A stretch of 6,056 nt of DNA from an uncultured Eubacteriales bacterium. GTDB taxonomy: Bacteria > Bacillota > Clostridia > Oscillospirales > Oscillospiraceae. The stretch's first letter is position 1; each line of letters begins with the position of its first letter. The stretch spans positions 1-6,056 of the forward strand of contig UROL01000121.1 in assembly GCA_900549495.1 (NCBI GenBank), read 5' to 3'. The notes below the pieces were generated by a model. That model saw only the letters and a list, made by a program, of their open reading frames with translations, did no database searches and was not told the DNA's origin. This document shows positions 1 to 5,527 of this stretch, one piece after another. Position numbers and translations under genes: made by a program.

Positions 1-24
1 CTCGGAGATGTGTATAAGAGACAG
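1..24 (+). other. Nextera/Tn5 sequencing adapter remnant (artefact)
   Basis: The first 24 bases match the 3' part of the Nextera transposase adapter. Bases 6-24 are the 19-bp Tn5 mosaic end AGATGTGTATAAGAGACAG, and CTCGG before it is the end of the read-2 adapter arm. This is library DNA left at the contig edge, not a Tn5 insertion: there is no transposon sequence, only adapter. Any reading frame starting inside it, for example at base 8, is artificial. Confidence 0.97.
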
Positions 25-37
25 CCTTGATACAGTG

Positions 38-71
38 CCAGCGGGTACACGGCTGTGGTGTACCCGCCTGG
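38..71 (-). terminator. Hairpin downstream of the CBM gene, possible terminator
   Basis: CGGGTACAC (42-50) pairs perfectly with GTGTACCCG (58-66) around a 7-base loop. The stem extends through G41-C67 and, past a one-base bulge at C68, through CCA/TGG (38-40 with 69-71). It lies 14 bases past the stop codon of the minus-strand CBM gene, where a terminator is expected. The bases after it on the minus strand (CACTGTATC) are not U-rich, so it may be a weak or factor-dependent terminator or just a 3'-end stabilising stem. The adapter cuts off further context. Confidence 0.45.
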
Positions 72-85
72 CAAAAGGGATTGGG

Positions 86-1084
86 TTATGCCTGGGGCGC
101 TTCGTAAGCAACCTGGGCGGTCTCGGCATTCTGGACAGTAATCCAGAGCTCCTTGCCGGTTTCCACGGACAGGTCGGTGGTCTGCACCGTGCCGCCATTG
201 GCGTTGATAATTACGGAGTTAATCCAGCCGGGCACCTGAATGGTGTACCAGTCGCCCTCCTGCGCCAGAGCCTCCCCGGGCCAGGCAGCAAAGGCATTGG
301 TGCCGTCGGGAGCGGACCAGGCCCAGCAGCAGGGCTCAGCCCAGTCGGCGGGAACCTGCACATGGACGGTAACATCCTCCACCGCCTTGTTGGGGTCCTC
401 ATAGCTGATGTCAAAGGTTAAATCCTTGTAGACGGTGAGCCAAAGCTCCTTTCCCTCGATGGCAATGTCCTGGGTCTGAACGTCGCCGTCGTTGCCGCTG
501 ACAATCAGGGAGTTGACCCAAACCGGGGCCTTGCAGGTGAACCAGCCGTCCTGCCCCTCCTTCATTTCCTTGCCGGGCCAGCTTTCGAAGGCATTGGTGC
601 CGCCAGGAGCGGACCAGGCCCACAGGTTGGCAGTCTTCCAGGACAGGGGAACATAGGCGTGGACGACAAACCGCTGCACATACTCCGGAATCTCCGTCCG
701 CAGCTGGGCCTGGTAGGAAATCTCAGCGCTCAAATCCTCAGCCACTGTAATCCAGACCTCTTCCCCGGCCTTTACCGCCAGAGCATCCGTCTGCACGGCA
801 TCGTCGGTGTCCTGGTTGGCACTGACAATCACATTTTCCACAAATTCGGGCACATAGGTGTAGAACCAACCCTCTGCCAGGGCCTCCAGCTCTTCGCCGG
901 GCCAGGCAGCAAAGGCGTTGGTGCCGTCATCCGCCCATGCCCAAAGACAGGGGGCCTCCCAGCCCTCCGGCACATGAACCGCCACCGGAACCATGGCAGG
1001 CTCCTGCACCTCCTGGGCAACCGCAGCAGGCAGCACGGCCAGCAGAAGCAGCACAGTCAGCAGCATCGCAAATACTTTTTTCAT
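86..1084 (-). CDS. Secreted protein with three tandem CBM26-like (starch-binding-like) modules
   Basis: A 332-residue protein. Residues 1-23 form a signal peptide (MKK, then a leucine-rich core, ending AAVA before Gln24), so it is predicted to be exported. The rest is three similar modules of about 92 residues (33-124, 138-229, 237-327). Each has a 'VxVHVPxxW' strand, a WAW pair (W48/W50, W155/W157, W254/W256), 'GTNAF..WPG' (W61, W169, W268), a 'WxTxxVPxxVNSxIxxxN' strand, a 'VQTxDxxV' turn and 'xELWxTV'. This pattern resembles CBM26/CBM25 starch-binding modules, in which an aromatic cluster packs against alpha-glucan. There is no catalytic domain, LPXTG motif, dockerin or membrane anchor after the signal peptide. 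The ATG at 1084 is preferred over one at 1189 because AGGAGGG lies 7 bases upstream and the longer frame would run through the promoter. A role in extracellular glucan binding is inferred; the family call is from motif memory, not a search. Confidence 0.85.
   Translation of the reverse strand: MKKVFAMLLTVLLLLAVLPAAVAQEVQEPAMVPVAVHVPEGWEAPCLWAWADDGTNAFAAWPGEELEALAEGWFYTYVPEFVENVIVSANQDTDDAVQTDALAVKAGEEVWITVAEDLSAEISYQAQLRTEIPEYVQRFVVHAYVPLSWKTANLWAWSAPGGTNAFESWPGKEMKEGQDGWFTCKAPVWVNSLIVSGNDGDVQTQDIAIEGKELWLTVYKDLTFDISYEDPNKAVEDVTVHVQVPADWAEPCCWAWSAPDGTNAFAAWPGEALAQEGDWYTIQVPGWINSVIINANGGTVQTTDLSVETGKELWITVQNAETAQVAYEAPQA
104..376 (-). repeat. CBM26-like module 3 (residues 237-327)
   Basis: Third internal repeat, with W254-A-W256 and W268-P-G. 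It shares 'DGTNAFAAWPGE' with module 1 and 'SAP.GTNAF' and 'GKELW.TV' with module 2. It has a vicinal cysteine pair (C252-C253) next to the first binding-type tryptophan. Confidence 0.7.
398..673 (-). repeat. CBM26-like module 2 (residues 138-229)
   Basis: Second internal repeat, with W155-A-W157 and W169-P-G. It departs most from the others around the WPG segment (KEMKEGQDGW) and carries its cysteine (C184) in a different strand. Confidence 0.7.
713..988 (-). repeat. CBM26-like module 1 (residues 33-124)
   Basis: First of three internal protein repeats. It contains W48-A-W50, W61-P-G, a longer 'NQDTDDAVQT' loop than the other two modules, and a cysteine (C46) two residues before W48. Confidence 0.7.
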
Positions 1085-1091
1085 TTGTTTT

Positions 1092-1098
1092 CCCTCCT
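1092..1098 (-). promoter_or_regulatory. Ribosome binding site of the CBM gene
   Basis: On the minus strand AGGAGGG lies 7 bases before the ATG at 1084. It decides the start: the in-frame ATG at 1189 has no comparable site and lies upstream of the promoter. Confidence 0.9.
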
Positions 1099-1120
1099 GT
1101 TTTTTTATTTGGTTGCCTCC

Positions 1121-1149
1121 AATATACCATCCACTTTCCGGAGCGTCAA
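1121..1149 (-). promoter_or_regulatory. Promoter of the CBM gene
   Basis: Minus-strand TTGACG (1144-1149) and TATATT (1121-1126) are separated by 17 bases. Each box matches the sigma-70/sigma-A consensus at five of six positions. The expected transcript starts near 1115, giving a leader of about 30 bases that holds only the ribosome site. Confidence 0.8.
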
Positions 1150-1531
1150 CGAAATATAGAGAAAGTAATTTCCTTCTGACAAACAGCAATTATGCATTAA
1201 AAACAGATGTGGTTTTTATATAAAATAACAGAATACTTTTGGATTCTTCGACAAAAAGTTAATCACCCCCTTGGCATTCCTTGCGGATATTAGGAAAATA
1301 ATTTCGCAATTTCCAGACTAAACAAGAAACCACCTGCCTGGGCAAGAAACCTATACCAAATGCTATACACCTTTGATAACTTACCTGCAATATCCACGTC
1401 CCGTCTCACTGCCCAGGCGTGGACTTTGGCCTCGTGGCGAGGGGATATCTCCCTATATCAATAAAGGAGAGCGTAAGGGGCGGTTTAGGGGCTGCAACCG
1501 GAAAAATGATTGAAATCCTTGCAAAAATAAA
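1150..1531. other. Gene-free spacer rich in inverted repeats
   Basis: About 380 bases between the CBM promoter and the lacI-type promoter with no credible reading frame. The left half is AT-rich; the right half (about 1330-1500) is more GC-rich and holds several short hairpins and palindromes. AGAAT/ATTCT (1230-1247) can fold over a short loop. CCTCG/CGAGG (1430-1442) folds over a three-base loop. ATATCC (1390-1395) could pair with GGATAT (1443-1448), although it overlaps the TCCACG/CGTGGA pairing (1393-1398 with 1418-1423). I recognise no known riboswitch or small RNA. It may be an operator region or carry an unidentified non-coding transcript. Confidence 0.5.
1336..1418. repeat. 9-bp inverted repeat made of two near-palindromes
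   Basis: GCCTGGGCA (1336-1344) and its exact reverse complement TGCCCAGGC (1410-1418) are about 75 bases apart centre to centre. Each copy is itself near-palindromic (TGCC-N2-GGCA on the left). This fits paired operator sites for a dimeric regulator, or a long-range stem with a 65-base loop. The sequence shows the repeat only; the function is inferred. Confidence 0.4.
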
Positions 1532-1560
1532 TTGCTATTTTGCTATGAATTTGCTAGAAT
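1532..1560 (+). promoter_or_regulatory. Promoter of the first LacI-family gene, within a triple TTGCTA repeat
   Basis: TTGCTA (1532-1537) and TAGAAT (1555-1560) are 17 bases apart, matching the sigma-70/sigma-A consensus at four and five of six positions. The hexamer TTGCTA occurs three times here (1532, 1540, 1551), the last overlapping the -10 box. Repeats over a promoter are a common arrangement for binding sites, so autoregulation is possible. Confidence 0.65.
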
Positions 1561-1580
1561 AATCCCATATAGTTTGGAAC

Positions 1581-1610
1581 TTCCGGCAGATAGTTTGAGA
1601 AATGCCGGGG
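1581..1610 (+). promoter_or_regulatory. Leader hairpin before the first LacI-family gene
   Basis: CCGGCA (1583-1588) pairs with TGCCGG (1603-1608) around a 14-base loop, and two G-U pairs can extend the stem at its base. It ends about five bases before the weak G-rich ribosome site (about 1615-1620) of the gene at 1629. It could be an operator in the transcribed leader or an RNA stem affecting translation; there is no U-tract, so it is not a terminator. Confidence 0.35.
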
Positions 1611-1628
1611 GAAAATGGGGGATAAAAC

Positions 1629-2669
1629 ATGGCGACAGTGAAGCAGATTGCAGAGCGGGCCAATGTGTCCATCGGAACGGTGGATCGTGTGCTGCACAAC
1701 CGGGGGAGGGTCAGCGAGGAAACCCGGGAGCGGGTTTTGGAAATTGCCCGTATGCTGGACTACACTCCTAACCGGGCAGCTCAGGTACTGGCATCCAGAA
1801 AAAAGAAACTGCACCTAGGCTTCTTTGCCATGGATGATATAGACCACCCTTTCTTTGAGCAGGTAAACCGGGCAGCCCGGAAGAAGGCGGCGGAGCTGGA
1901 AAGAGTTGGGGTGAGAACCAGCTTCTTCAAAATCCGGCTGGTGTCAGAAAACAAGACATACCTGCGCTGCGAGGTGGATTCACCTGATGGTACCACGCTG
2001 GATATGCTGGATGGGGCGGCAATTCCGGGGGATGTTGCCTCCTGCACAGAGGAGATTTGCAGCCGCAATGTTCCTGTGGTTATGTATAATAACATGACTT
2101 CCCAGTACCAACCATTGGCCTTTGTTGGGTGCGATTATTACCGGTCCGGCCGAATTGCCGCCGGCCTGTGTGCAAGGAGTGCTGACGAAGCGGGAGAAAT
2201 TGCCATTTTTTCAGAGGGAGCAGCGGATGTGCGGGTGTCTTCTTATGTGCAGCGTCTTGCCGGGTTTATGGATTGCCTGAATGCGGAATTCCCCCGGTGT
2301 AAAGTGGTTGACCAATTCTTTTTTACCTATCCCGGCGCAACCAGCGACGAGGAAGTTCGCCTTTTCTTCCGGGAGCATCCCAATGTGAGCGTGGTCTATC
2401 TGGTCAATCCTGGTGATTACAGGATCTGCACCGCTATCCGCAATCTTGACCCGGAGCAGCGAATCCGAATCATTACCAACGACATGGCGGACGCACAGAA
2501 AGAAATGGTCCGCTCTGGGGCGATTTCTGCGACCATTACCCAAGAGCCGGAGATTCAGGGCAGCAAGTCGCTGGACATCCTGTACAGATATTTGGTTTAT
2601 GGGGAAACGCCGCCGGAATCCATCTGCTATACCAAGCTCAACATTCATCTTGCGGAGAATATTGACTGA
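1629..2669 (+). CDS. LacI-family transcriptional regulator (complete)
   Basis: A 346-residue cytoplasmic repressor-type protein of normal LacI/GalR length. Residues 4-25 form the helix-turn-helix with recognition helix '[14 protein letters not shown]', and residues 50-56 (AAQVLAS) match the hinge helix that enters the DNA minor groove. From about residue 60 to 340 there is a periplasmic-binding-protein-like sensor domain: '[26 protein letters not shown]', 'VPVVMYNN', '[16 protein letters not shown]', 'IRIITNDM' near 285, and '[18 protein letters not shown]'. The last is typical of sugar-sensing members. The ligand cannot be named from sequence. It is divergent from the CBM gene, so that gene is its likeliest target. 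The ribosome site is only a run of Gs 8 bases upstream, suggesting low expression, as usual for a repressor. No obvious frameshift is seen. Confidence 0.92.
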   Translation: MATVKQIAERANVSIGTVDRVLHNRGRVSEETRERVLEIARMLDYTPNRAAQVLASRKKKLHLGFFAMDDIDHPFFEQVNRAARKKAAELERVGVRTSFFKIRLVSENKTYLRCEVDSPDGTTLDMLDGAAIPGDVASCTEEICSRNVPVVMYNNMTSQYQPLAFVGCDYYRSGRIAAGLCARSADEAGEIAIFSEGAADVRVSSYVQRLAGFMDCLNAEFPRCKVVDQFFFTYPGATSDEEVRLFFREHPNVSVVYLVNPGDYRICTAIRNLDPEQRIRIITNDMADAQKEMVRSGAISATITQEPEIQGSKSLDILYRYLVYGETPPESICYTKLNIHLAENID

Positions 2670-2683
2670 CAACCGGAGCATCT

Positions 2684-2741
2684 CGAATAAAAGAAAATGC
2701 GGCAGCGCCGCCATGGTTTTTGGGCCATGGCGGCGCTGCTG
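2684..2741 (-). terminator. Strong terminator of the GH2 gene between converging genes
   Basis: GCAGCGCCGCCATGG (2702-2716) and its exact reverse complement (2725-2739) form a 15-bp perfect stem with an 8-base loop. On the minus strand it is followed by a U-rich tail (ATTTTCTTTTATT), the form of an intrinsic terminator for the GH2 transcript arriving from 2779. On the plus strand the stem follows the LacI-type stop by about 32 bases, but the bases after it (TGTATGCGATTC) are not U-rich, so termination in that direction would be weaker. Confidence 0.88.
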
Positions 2742-2778
2742 TATGCGATTCAAGGAGATGAAATGAAGAAAGCGGGAA

Positions 2779-5190
2779 TTATTTGGCGGTGATTTCGGTA
2801 GTGACCGGGGTAAAGCCCTCCGCAGTGGCGGTAATTTGAATTTTCCCCGGGGCAGTGGGACGAATGACGGCAAGCAGACGGCCATCCCGGGCTGTGAATT
2901 CTCCGGCACGGTAGCGCTCCAGGCTCTTCGGCTCGCTGGAACCCAGGCCCAGCAGGATACCGGCACCGGAAACCTCTACGGCGACCTTGGGATTGACGGT
3001 GTTGTTGATAACGCCGTTGGCGGCGGTCATGTTGATTTCCACATAGCACAGGTCGGAGTCGTCGGCGACAATTTCCGTGCGGTCGGGTACCAGAGTCGGC
3101 GCTACGCTGCCTTGGGCGCTGTGCAGGGTGGTTCGCCCGGTTTCCTTATCGCCCTGGAAGGTGACGGCGGTCAATTCACCGGGCTGATAGACGGTGTCAA
3201 CATAGCCCCGGAATTCCTCCAGCTTGCCCTGAGCGACGGTCTTGCCGTTCAGCTGCAGCTCGAACCGGTCACCTACGCCGAACACGTTGATGCGGACATC
3301 CTTGCCCTCAAAGCCGTCCCAGCTCCAGCTGGACAGAGCATCAAAGGAGCTCCACATATCCCGCAGCGGGGTTTTGCCAAAATTCTGGGGATAGTCCACG
3401 GCGATATAGGGCTCGGTTCTCAGGCCGAAGACAATCTGGCGGTAGTAGCTCATGGGACGGCGTTGGCCGGTGATATCAATATCGCCGCAGCGGCTCAGAT
3501 GCCAGGGGAACTCACCGACGAAGCTGGGAACAGCACCGTCCTCCTTCAGCTCCATTTTGCCGATTCCGGCTTCGCCCAGGTAGTCCATTCCGGTCCAGGT
3601 GAAGTCACCCAGGGCGTGGGGATTCCTGGTGATAATGTCCCAGTTGCCGGCAATTCGCATGGGGGCGGTTTCACTGCCCACCAGCACCCGGTTGGGGAAG
3701 AGCTTCTTGTCCAGCTCATAGCGGCTGGGCGCATAGTTGTAGCCACAGATGTCCAATACATCATAGGATTCCTTCGTGGCATTGGTGACGAACTCGGAGT
3801 CATTCAGCTGTGCCATCCTGTCACCGGCATTGGACATGGCTTCATTGATTTCACCGCCCATATTCTTTGCCATGTCGGCCAGCCGGTCCATTACGGACAG
3901 CATGGTGTTGATAGAGTTGAGAATATAGCGGGTGGAATCCAGACTGCGGAGCTTTTCTGCGATTTTCCGGCCAATGTCTGCGCCGTTGGCACTGCCGGTT
4001 TCGGGGATTTCGTTGCCGATGGAATAGAGAATTACGCTGGGGTGGTTGAAGTCCTTTCCGACGAAGCGCTCACAGACTTCCTGCCAGACATGGGGGAAAT
4101 AGTGGGCAAAGTCGGAATCGTTCTTGCAGCGGGTCCACATATCGCTGACCTCATCCATTACCAGCATGCCAATCCGGTCACAGGCATCCAGGAAGGATTT
4201 ACTGATGGGGTAGTGGGCACTTCGGATGGCATTAAAGCCGGCTTCTTTCAGAATCTGCACACGGCGTTCCTCTGCCCGGTCAATGGCAGCGGAGCCGATT
4301 ATGCCGTTGTCGTGGTGAACGCAAGCGCCCCGGAGCTTTGTCACCTTCCCGTTGATTCGAAGGCCATGCTTGGGGTCCAGTGACAGCGTGCGAATGCCAA
4401 AGTGGGTTCTCTCTGTGTCCAGAACCTGAGCACCGTTGCAAACCTGGGACTCTGCCTGGTACAGGTAGGGCTCCTCGGGGCTCCAACGCTTTGCGTTTTC
4501 TACATAAATCCGTTGCCGCAGTGTTTCCTTCTGCCCGGGATAGGCAGTTACGGTTGCCTCACGCTGACCGACGATATTTCCTTCACCATCGTGCAAAGTA
4601 GTGGTGACGGAGGTGGTAATCACCCGATGTCCCTGGTTTTCGATATCCATGGTTACCAGGACGGTAGCACCGTCTTCGTCTGCCTCCGGCGTGGAAATGC
4701 GGTAGCTGTCCGGGACGATATGGCACAGCTCGGAAACCAGCAGCTTTACATTCCGGTAAATACCGGCGCCGCTGTACCAGCGGGTATCGTTGGCGGTGGC
4801 GACGGTAACACGGAGTTCATTGGTCTCGCCGAATTTCAGGAAACGGTTGGCTTCTATGTAAAAATTGGAATAGCCGTGCAGACACCCACCGGCATAATCA
4901 CCATTTAGATAGACCATGGAGTTGGTGTAAACACCTTCAAATTCGAACATCACCAGTTTGTCTGCCCATTCGATGGGGGCGTCAAATTTCTTAGACAGTG
5001 CCAGGTTTACAGGAGGGTAAAAGCCTGCTTGGGCGCCGCCGGGGGCGGAAGCTGTCCGTTCCACGTCCTGCAGACTGTCGTAGGGGAGCATAACGTTCTT
5101 GGGGGCAGGGCCGGTACTGCCGAACAGTCCTCTCAGACCGTTAGTGGCCGCTCCGGTTTGCCATCCTGTGTTAAATGATTCTCTCAGCAT
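2779..5190 (-). CDS. Glycoside hydrolase family 2, beta-galactosidase-like, with DUF4982 and GH2 C-terminal domain
   Basis: An 803-residue enzyme expected to hydrolyse a terminal beta-linked sugar from an imported oligosaccharide or glycoside. It has no signal peptide, so it should act in the cytoplasm. Domains in order: N-terminal sugar-binding jelly roll (about 5-152, ending 'YSGAGIYRNVKL'), Ig-like domain (about 160-265), TIM barrel (about 268-590), DUF4982-like domain (about 610-680) and a GH2 C-terminal Ig-like domain (about 697-800). Barrel motifs are 'RGACVHHDNG' (287-296), 'IRSAHYP' (322-328), acid/base Glu394 in 'YSIGNE', nucleophile Glu507 in 'LVGSETAP', and 'GDFTWTGMDYLGEAG' (528-542). 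A helical, Met/Asn-rich segment (about 428-475) sits between the two catalytic glutamates. The start has CAAGGAGG 10 bases upstream. Substrate could be beta-galactoside or another beta-glycoside; beta-glucuronidase is less likely because I see no Asn-x-Lys motif typical of those enzymes. Confidence 0.93.
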   Translation of the reverse strand: MLRESFNTGWQTGAATNGLRGLFGSTGPAPKNVMLPYDSLQDVERTASAPGGAQAGFYPPVNLALSKKFDAPIEWADKLVMFEFEGVYTNSMVYLNGDYAGGCLHGYSNFYIEANRFLKFGETNELRVTVATANDTRWYSGAGIYRNVKLLVSELCHIVPDSYRISTPEADEDGATVLVTMDIENQGHRVITTSVTTTLHDGEGNIVGQREATVTAYPGQKETLRQRIYVENAKRWSPEEPYLYQAESQVCNGAQVLDTERTHFGIRTLSLDPKHGLRINGKVTKLRGACVHHDNGIIGSAAIDRAEERRVQILKEAGFNAIRSAHYPISKSFLDACDRIGMLVMDEVSDMWTRCKNDSDFAHYFPHVWQEVCERFVGKDFNHPSVILYSIGNEIPETGSANGADIGRKIAEKLRSLDSTRYILNSINTMLSVMDRLADMAKNMGGEINEAMSNAGDRMAQLNDSEFVTNATKESYDVLDICGYNYAPSRYELDKKLFPNRVLVGSETAPMRIAGNWDIITRNPHALGDFTWTGMDYLGEAGIGKMELKEDGAVPSFVGEFPWHLSRCGDIDITGQRRPMSYYRQIVFGLRTEPYIAVDYPQNFGKTPLRDMWSSFDALSSWSWDGFEGKDVRINVFGVGDRFELQLNGKTVAQGKLEEFRGYVDTVYQPGELTAVTFQGDKETGRTTLHSAQGSVAPTLVPDRTEIVADDSDLCYVEINMTAANGVINNTVNPKVAVEVSGAGILLGLGSSEPKSLERYRAGEFTARDGRLLAVIRPTAPGKIQITATAEGFTPVTTEITAK

Positions 5191-5200
5191 GGGAACAAAT

Positions 5201-5208
5201 CCTCCTTG
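5201..5208 (-). promoter_or_regulatory. Ribosome binding site of the GH2 gene
   Basis: Minus-strand CAAGGAGG ends 10 bases before the ATG at 5190, slightly longer than the usual spacing but a near-perfect anti-16S match. It supports the chosen start. Confidence 0.85.
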
Positions 5209-5261
5209 ATATATTTGATGGTTTTGATGAAGAATGTGCGTGTGCGGGCACTTCTATGGGA

Positions 5262-5290
5262 ACAATAGCAGTATGAAGAGAATATGTCAA
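5262..5290 (-). promoter_or_regulatory. Promoter of the GH2 gene
   Basis: On the minus strand a perfect TTGACA (5285-5290) is followed after 17 bases by TATTGT (5262-5267), which matches four of six -10 positions. The transcript would start near 5255, giving a leader of about 65 bases. A perfect -35 with a weaker -10 suits a regulated gene. Confidence 0.68.
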
Positions 5291-5315
5291 TAAAAAGTGA
5301 TATAAAAAATGAAAG

Positions 5316-5332
5316 TTGTGAAATACTTACAA
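5316..5332. promoter_or_regulatory. Candidate operator palindrome upstream of the GH2 promoter
   Basis: TTGTGAAATACTTACAA has TTGT/ACAA arms, and a further A/T pair matches after one mismatch. It lies about 26 bases upstream of the GH2 -35 box in the shared spacer. The outline resembles LacI-family or catabolite-control sites, but the usual central CG is missing and the odd length is unlike a cre site, so this is weak. Confidence 0.25.
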
Positions 5333-5434
5333 ATAAAGTGTATAAGATTTGAATATAATGGCAAATAACTAGGCAATAAATGTTCTTGTGCATGGTAACG
5401 CAATGAGAAAGAGGATAAATAAATCTGGCAATGT

Positions 5435-5453
5435 GTTGACAAGTGACATCAAC
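5435..5453. promoter_or_regulatory. Inverted repeat overlapping the lacI-type promoter (candidate operator)
   Basis: GTTGA (5435-5439) and TCAAC (5449-5453) are exact inverted arms nine bases apart. They cover the -35 box and most of the spacer of the 5436-5463 promoter, where a dimeric repressor would block polymerase. That position is compatible with autorepression by the divergent LacI-family protein; arms of five bases could also occur by chance. Confidence 0.35.
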
Positions 5454-5463
5454 TCTGTATAAT
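5436..5463 (+). promoter_or_regulatory. Perfect-consensus promoter of the second LacI-family gene
   Basis: TTGACA (5436-5441) and TATAAT (5458-5463) match the sigma-70/sigma-A consensus exactly, with a 16-base spacer. Transcription should begin near 5470, leaving a leader of about 58 bases. Such a strong promoter is unusual for a repressor gene and suggests it is held down by a bound protein. Confidence 0.88.
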
Positions 5464-5515
5464 TAAATAAACAGACGGTAGAAAAGTGCTGCTTTGTTGC
5501 CGAAATACCAATACT

Positions 5516-5521
5516 GGAGAG
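5516..5521 (+). promoter_or_regulatory. Ribosome binding site of the second LacI-family gene
   Basis: GGAGAG lies 6 bases before the ATG at 5528, supporting that start over the in-frame ATG three codons later. Confidence 0.8.
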
Positions 5522-5527
5522 AATGCT

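Larger units (their letters stand above)
5191..5527. other. AT-rich divergent spacer between GH2 and the second LacI-family gene
   Basis: This 337-base spacer holds one promoter and one ribosome site for each flanking gene and candidate operators between them. GGCAA occurs three times (5360, 5372, 5427). The middle is markedly AT-rich compared with the flanking coding DNA. I find no gene in it; a 69-codon minus-strand frame (5184-5393) overlaps the GH2 promoter and start and is rejected. Confidence 0.7.

Noticed and set aside
8..421. Plus-strand frame starting in the first bases
   Set aside because: Its start codon is inside the sequencing adapter and the rest is antisense to the CBM gene.
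1085..1189. N-terminal extension of the CBM protein from an ATG at 1189
   Set aside because: The extension would be translated through the -35 and -10 boxes, lacks a ribosome site and would bury the signal peptide. The ATG at 1084 has AGGAGGG 7 bases upstream.
1390..1500. A riboswitch or known small RNA in the first spacer
   Set aside because: Several short stems can be drawn, but none matches a riboswitch or RNA family I can recognise, and some pairings conflict with one another, so no ncRNA is annotated.
2752..2792. Plus-strand AAGGAGAT followed by ATG and a nine-residue frame (MKKAGIIWR) just after the terminator hairpin
   Set aside because: It looks like a gene start, perhaps a relic, but stops after nine codons, overlaps the 3' end of the GH2 gene, and has no promoter of its own. 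Chance is the simpler explanation.
2836..4383. A 515-codon plus-strand open frame opposite the GH2 gene
   Set aside because: It lies wholly antisense to a well-supported GH2 coding region with clear motifs. Its translation is low-complexity Gly/Val/Ala-rich without recognisable domains, as expected of a shadow frame in moderately GC-rich DNA.
5184..5393. A 69-codon minus-strand frame in the GH2 upstream spacer
   Set aside because: It covers the GH2 promoter, leader and ribosome site, has no ribosome site, and its hydrophobic composition follows from AT-rich DNA.
5393..5406. A cre-like sequence (TGGTAACGCAATGA)
   Set aside because: It has the central CG and the TG start but fails at three positions of the catabolite-repression consensus, including one outer-arm base, so it is not strong enough to call.
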